A stretch of DNA of 64,000 nt from Polytrichum commune (taxonomy: Eukaryota > Streptophyta > Polytrichopsida > Polytrichales > Polytrichaceae). The translations under genes were made by a program, and so were the position numbers. Below are positions 58,831 to 64,000 of this stretch, piece after piece (the stretch's first letter is position 1; every line of letters starts with the position of its first letter). The notes beneath the pieces are model-generated. The model was not told the origin of the DNA and ran no database searches. It saw nothing but the letters and a program-made list of their open reading frames with translations. The stretch is from the NCBI GenBank assembly GCA_950295325.1, contig OX485808.1:22090527-22154526 (forward strand). The letters are read 5' to 3'.

Positions 58831-59363
58831 ATGACTGGGGAGAGCTGACTGCTAGTTAGTTAACCGGTTGAAGCTCATCAAGACTTCAAAACAATAACCA
58901 ACCATTTTAGAGGAATCTATGGAATATGCTTCAAATTATTAAGGAAAAACCGGAAGATCACAACATGTAACCAGTTGGACTTGGAAACACTAGGATTTTG
59001 ATTGATCATGTTCAAAAATCTCCCCAAACAGTGTTCCAATTTACCAAAACTTTGGCAAAGGACATCACGCAAGTTGGTGATGGTAGTATTAAATAACAAG
59101 AGTATGTGTATAGTTGAAACTTGAAGGTGAGGAGGAGGCAGTGATCGGGGAGATTTTGGGGCATAATCGATTGAGATCCTAGTGTTTGCAAGTCCAACTG
59201 GTTACACGTTGACATCCTCCCGGTTTTCCTTTATTAAATTGGGGTATATTCTATAAATTCCTCTAAAATGATCAGTAATTATCATGCAGTCTTGAACTTC
59301 AACCAGTTATTTCTTAGACTCAACCGGTTCATTTGTAACCAACTACTAGTTCTCCCCGATCAT
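58831..59363. mobile_element. Palindromic element Y (about 200-bp arms)
   Basis: The left arm (GGGGAGAGCTGACTGCTAGT, AACCGGTTGAAGC, ATTTTAGAGGAATCTATGGA, ATCACAACATGTAACCAGTT, GGACTTGGAAACACTAGGAT, AAAAATCTCCCC) is the reverse complement of the right arm from about 59,150 to 59,363. A central unpaired stretch of about 110 bp lies between. Single arms occur at 12.97, 36.43 and 43.44 kb. No frame is conserved. Confidence 0.8.
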
Positions 59364-59388
59364 TAGGAGGAGGCAGGACAAGCAATGA

Positions 59389-59869
59389 AGGCCACTTCAC
59401 ACACGAGCCAAGAGCCGTGACCATGAAATTGTGAGAGCCCCAAAGAAAGTGTCCAAACGTTGTCCCAACACACCTCCAAACTCATGTAGCGTGGTCACGG
59501 ACCCTCAAGTGTATTGTGCAATCATATGTGACCGGGCCCTCAACTGAATGCTATTTCAATGAACTTCTATTCATGCGGGTCCTCAACAACGGTTGTGAGC
59601 GTTCGGAGTGCCATGGTCTCCTGGTTTTGTGTTAGGCCTACCTCCAAGAGATGGTTTTTGAAAATAGTCCAAGTGACCATTTAACATGATCAATTCGATG
59701 CCATGTAGGGATCCATGTAACCTTTACATCCATCTTGCATTCACATACTCCGTTGGTCCCTCAAGCGTAGTGTGAAGTAGCGAACTTGGACCGGCTCCGC
59801 CTTTTTCACCAATGAGAGTGCTTGAAGTGTAATGGTCATGGGCTCTCAGTCTCGTGTGTGAAGTGGCCC
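59389..59869 (-). mobile_element. Harbinger-like MITE, family A copy 9 (reverse)
   Basis: AGGCCACTTCACACACGAGC to CTCGTGTGTGAAGTGGCCC, 481 bp, with TGA on both sides (59,386-59,388 and 59,870-59,872). It is shorter than other copies because the block around ACACATGATAAAATAGAATA is missing. Confidence 0.88.
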
Positions 59870-59872
59870 TGA

Positions 59873-62800
59873 GTTGGTGCTTGGCCATAATGTGCCAGGT
59901 GCGCTAAGTTACTGAAAATAGGCTCTGAGAAGATGAGAGACATCAGCTATAAATGCATGATGAGTTTCCTTCTTTGTTGTGTGGATGAAGAATGGATATG
60001 TGCTAATAAATAACCAAGGCGAATAATGGGGAATGGATGTCTTGTAAGGATACGAGCATGCCTCTCATTCATTCAACGTAATTTTTTTGAAATAGTATAC
60101 AGTCGAGATGATACTCTTTTTTTAAAGTCGATTTGACATCGAAAGTAGTTTGAAAAACTCCAAATTAGTTTGCTCGAGGTCATTTGAGATAAATTGGCAA
60201 CAAATCTATAGGCAGCCAAGTTTTTGTGTTGGATGGATGAGAGGTATGCTCATATATGATAATTCCATGTCTCCATCTTGTGTGATCACATGAATTAGTC
60301 CAGTGACATACAATTGAGATGAAAAAACCATAAACTTATGGGGGACGTGAAGTAGATAGATAAGGGATACACTCGTATGCATCAACTCCCTTTTTCCATG
60401 CAAAACAACCATGTTTTTTTTCTTTCTATACACTACAATACAAAGATGTCTTATAGCAATAGGCAAGATAAGACTTAGAAGGTATGTTAATGAATTATCA
60501 ACTCTTGTCATATTCTCCATCATCCATGTGATGATAATATCATGATGTTTTCCTCTTGTTGAAGATGGTCATGTTGGACTACAATTCAAGACCTTTCCAA
60601 CGTTATGTGGAATACATGATTTGGACTAATGTATTCTATGTGGAACATTCTTATTGACGTGTTTGTGATGTGTAATTAAAAATAAAAAAGGGTCAAAGAA
60701 TTGATACATTAAGTGTAAAAAGGTTTGATCAAGTCAAAGTTCTCATTTGGTTAAGTACAAAAATCAATTAACTGGATACGGCGACCTAGTCTTTGTAAAA
60801 TTTCCATGTGATTATGTGTCCATGAAATGCCACTCCAAGTAAAAGTTCACACTAGTCACACTATACAATGTACACACCGTAGCTTTCTAGTAGCTTGGGC
60901 CAAAATAAAATAAAATAGAAGGGCGCCTAATTTTCTAGGAAGTTGTTGATATGGTCAAATTATTGGTCAAGTCACAGAAGCTCAACTCACATGTGTTGTA
61001 ATTCAATAAATAACTTTTAGGTATCAATAGGTTTAAACAAACATTGTTGAGTTTTTTGTGAGTATTTTGTGAGTCTTTTGTCTCATCATTCTAACACTCC
61101 TAACCTACGATCTTTCACAAATGCAACATATCTCTCACAGATAACAAACCATGTCACATACAAGTTTAGAGTAACTAATGGGAGTTTCAGGATTGAAGGC
61201 AAGGATTTGGGGTAAATTAGCCACCTTAGATGAAATTAGCAATAGCCATCCAGAAACCGTAAGAGAAACTTGGATGAATGCCTAGTTTATTTTAATTATA
61301 TTTTGAAACTGCCCGACTTTGATATATAATTTTCCGGGTTGCCTAAACATTATTGGTTACTTCCATCGATTGTTAGGCAAAGACCCTCCCAAGTTGCTAT
61401 GAAACTATAGTAGTCTAATTTTTCTTTACATAAGATTTGAATGCTAAGAAACGTTGTGTGGAAGAGTATATAACATGTGTACGTATTCATTCCCATTCTA
61501 CAACCACTATAGGTGGATCTACAACACGGGGAGGTGACTATTGAAATTTTAGAAACCACGTGAGATAAAAAAATAAGGTCAATTTAATTCATCGAGGGTA
61601 AATTTTACAAATTCGTTAGATCTACCATAGCATTGGAAATATATCCTCTACATGATTATTTGTAAAATAAGGTGGTGAATAATTCCTCCATTTTAGTAAT
61701 CAATAGAAAAAAATAGGGTATTAGATATTGGATCCCCCCAAATGTGTGTAGTAGGATCAATAGAATAATTATGGGTTTGACTACTTGGATGAAGAATTGT
61801 GTAAATTTTGTCCAAATTTGAATGAAACGCGTTACTATGGAGGGAAATGTTGTGGATTTTTTGGGGGGAAGGAATGTTGTGACTTCTCAATGGCCCTTGG
61901 CTCGCTTAGGGTTGGGCAAGCACAGTGGCGTGAAGGCGGTGAAGCGTTCGGGTAGGAGGTCTTGCGTTGGTGAAGTGTGGCGCATAGGCGGTAGGTAAGA
62001 CACATTTTTTGGAGTTTTCTTATTTGCTTCATAACGTTCACACAAGGTGTTTCATGAGCACCAAAAATTCAGCTTACTCCGCTTGCATGCGATAAGAATT
62101 GATTTCAAACTCCAACTCCTTGATTTTTCCCTTCCACTGTCCATTTTTTGACAACATGCTATTGATTTCCGACGCCCTCCTAAATGTGAGATGTAGAAGA
62201 ATGAAGAATTACAAAACCTGAATGTGAGCATAGAAAGATGAGATGCTTTCCAGGTTATTATGTACTTGTATCTTGTTGTTTGAGACATCTATCTCAAGTG
62301 GGATGTTCTGATGTCGCTACCAATAGTTGTAAAAATGTGTACGTTTTGATGAGATGTGTCATTCGGATTTTGTGTAACAGGTGGTTTCGGAGTCAGAGGA
62401 CGAGGTCCTACTGGAAATTGCAGTGTCATTCCATGAGAGGCCAATTTTGTCATAGAACTGAAACTAATGTCGTGAAAACTAGGAGATTACTCAGATGAAA
62501 AAGAAATTAAGAAAGTTCGTGAGGTTTGAATTTGATTTTAGAAAGACCGATATTGGGATCATCTCGGAAATGTAAGCCAACTTTTCTCATATGACCATTT
62601 TCAACCCTAGAATTATAGGTTTTTTTCGAAGATTTCAAACATAAAATTACAAACTCCATTATGTAATCCTAGTAATGCTAGTAGTGTCCAATATGCCAAC
62701 ATTCTATTGATTGTATTTTTGCTACCACAATCTTTTGTAGATGATCGATGATGCGCTACAACATTTGGCAATGTCACCATGGTAGACGTAGAGGATTGCG

Positions 62801-64000
62801 CTTTGCCTTGCACTCTACCTTGAAGGAAGACTTGGTGGAGTGGTTGGAGACCTCAAAGGTTGTCCGCCTCATGCCATCAATTAGTTTTAGTTATTCGTCA
62901 TCATTGGTGTTAAGCAAATTTCTCCAATTTTTTTAGTCTTATCATGACATTGTAGAGGATATTGACATGTATTGGAGGGTGCATAGTTATATCCTAACCC
63001 TTCACATTGTAAATATTTGGTACAAGGTTGAATGTGTTTGTGAACACAATTGAAGTAAATGTTTTCAATTTGTGTATTTAGCTTTCTTTCATTTGAATGC
63101 AATCTTTTGTTTTTGGAGTACATAGCTGTGCAAAAAATCATGTTTTGTGATAATTGATTGTGTTTCTTGTTTTGTTCTATCCGTGTTTACAACTTGTCTA
63201 TGTTAGCTTGTACATTTTGTTATCTCCATGTTTATTGGTAACCTTTTCAATAATATCCAAGTGTTATTGATTGTGTTTTGAACGGCATTTTGAACGGTTT
63301 AGCATTGGTAAAACTAATTGAAACCGATTGAATGACAAGATGGATGCTATGGAACGTTTGTTGCTCACATAGTCAATTTTGCAATGCTATAGTATTCCGT
63401 CTACTATTTGGTACTTGTACGATTTATAAAAAAAAATATGATGCCAAAAATTAGCCTTTCTAAACAATTACAAATAAATATAGGGTGTTAAAAAATACGT
63501 CAAAGTAGCTTTATATCTACATATAGGGAGGGAAAAAATATTGAGAGGTGCATAAATATCCCCCCATTAAATACCCCATTATCGCACGTGGTTACAAAAT
63601 GTAAGGGGGTGTGATCCCCCGTGATCTACAACCACTATTGATTAGCAATCTTACTTTGAAGAATTTTATTTCAAAATATTTTTCTATCTCAAAATGTAGC
63701 TCAAAAATAGCTGGGTGAAATTTTTGGGACCCTCGAACCTCAGACAAAATCCCAAAAACACACATTTTATTTCTAAAAACTAACGTGTAAATTATGAAAG
63801 TTGATCTAAACACCTACGCTTTGTAGCATGATCAAGAAAGACTATGAAACGTGACATGTCTTATTATGACTCAAGACACCGCCTGACATTCTAAGCTTAC
63901 CTAGAGCAGAATCAAACTATTTCAACTACGTAGTACTTGAATTAGTGTGGAGATATATATGTCTTAAATCTACACCGCATAGACACATGATCACATTGGC
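59873..64000. other. No recognised gene
   Basis: About 4.1 kb of AT-rich sequence with no strong repeats matched to the rest of the window. Short frames (for example 60,206-60,523 minus, 105 codons; 62,748-62,936 plus) show no known domain. The stretch 61,835-62,041 is less AT-rich but also unassigned. Confidence 0.35.

Noticed and set aside
1-64000. CRISPR array, bacterial operon, phage or organelle DNA
   Set aside because: No regularly spaced identical repeats, no dense coding, no ribosomal RNA; TIR elements and LINEs point to a eukaryotic nuclear genome.
1-64000. LTR retrotransposon or integrated viral sequence
   Set aside because: No protease, integrase, capsid or movement-protein motif and no paired LTRs were recognised. 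Repeats T and E could hide LTR pieces but show no TG...CA ends by eye.

Overview
The window looks like repeat-dominated intergenic DNA from a large eukaryotic nuclear genome, most likely a land plant; the species cannot be named from sequence alone. It is AT-rich. No long open reading frame, rRNA, credible tRNA, operon or CRISPR array is visible. Almost everything recognisable is a transposable element, a broken piece of one, a foldback or a simple repeat. Plant-type signs are PIF/Harbinger-like elements with GGGCC...GGCCC ends and 3-bp TTA/TAA duplications, mini-CACTA elements ending CACTAGTAGAAA, and two kinds of LINE.

Layout. 1-480: antisense 3' piece of a LINE related to the one at 54.6-58.2 kb. 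1.9-4.7 kb: a foldback, a cluster of SINE-like repeats, an older repeat copy (E1) and a 273-bp tandem duplication. 6.69-7.43 kb: a Tc1/mariner-like transposase fossil. 7.8-14.6 kb: many small foldbacks. 15.4-27.6 kb: three loci of the main Harbinger-like family (here family A), two of them compound, plus a 1.1-kb cousin (family B). 28.25-29.67 kb: a second copy of repeat E, split by a Harbinger-like insertion whose empty site is preserved at 3.05 kb. 33.7-36.7 kb: more family A and CACTA-like copies. 39.0-40.9 kb: an L1-type LINE fossil on the minus strand. 42.3-45.5 kb: a strong foldback, two direct repeats (one carrying a small insertion) and a CACTA-like element holding two oppositely oriented family A copies. 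50.2-53.1 kb: a CACTA-like element, tandem repeats and a minisatellite. 53.38-53.9 kb: the only stretch that reads like a host-type coding fragment. 54.64-58.16 kb: a LINE fossil with reverse transcriptase and RNase H. 58.8-59.9 kb: a palindromic element next to another family A copy. 59.9-64.0 kb: nothing recognised.

No intact autonomous element is present. The transposase and both LINEs carry stops, frameshifts or lost catalytic residues, so the many non-autonomous copies must have been moved from elsewhere. The most informative content is the insertion history: nested elements, target-site duplications, two filled/empty site pairs, and compound elements with matched outer ends. Family letters (A, B, D, E, G, H, K, R, S, T, U, V, W, X, Y, Z) are labels for this annotation only, and repeat boundaries are by eye unless a duplication is named.
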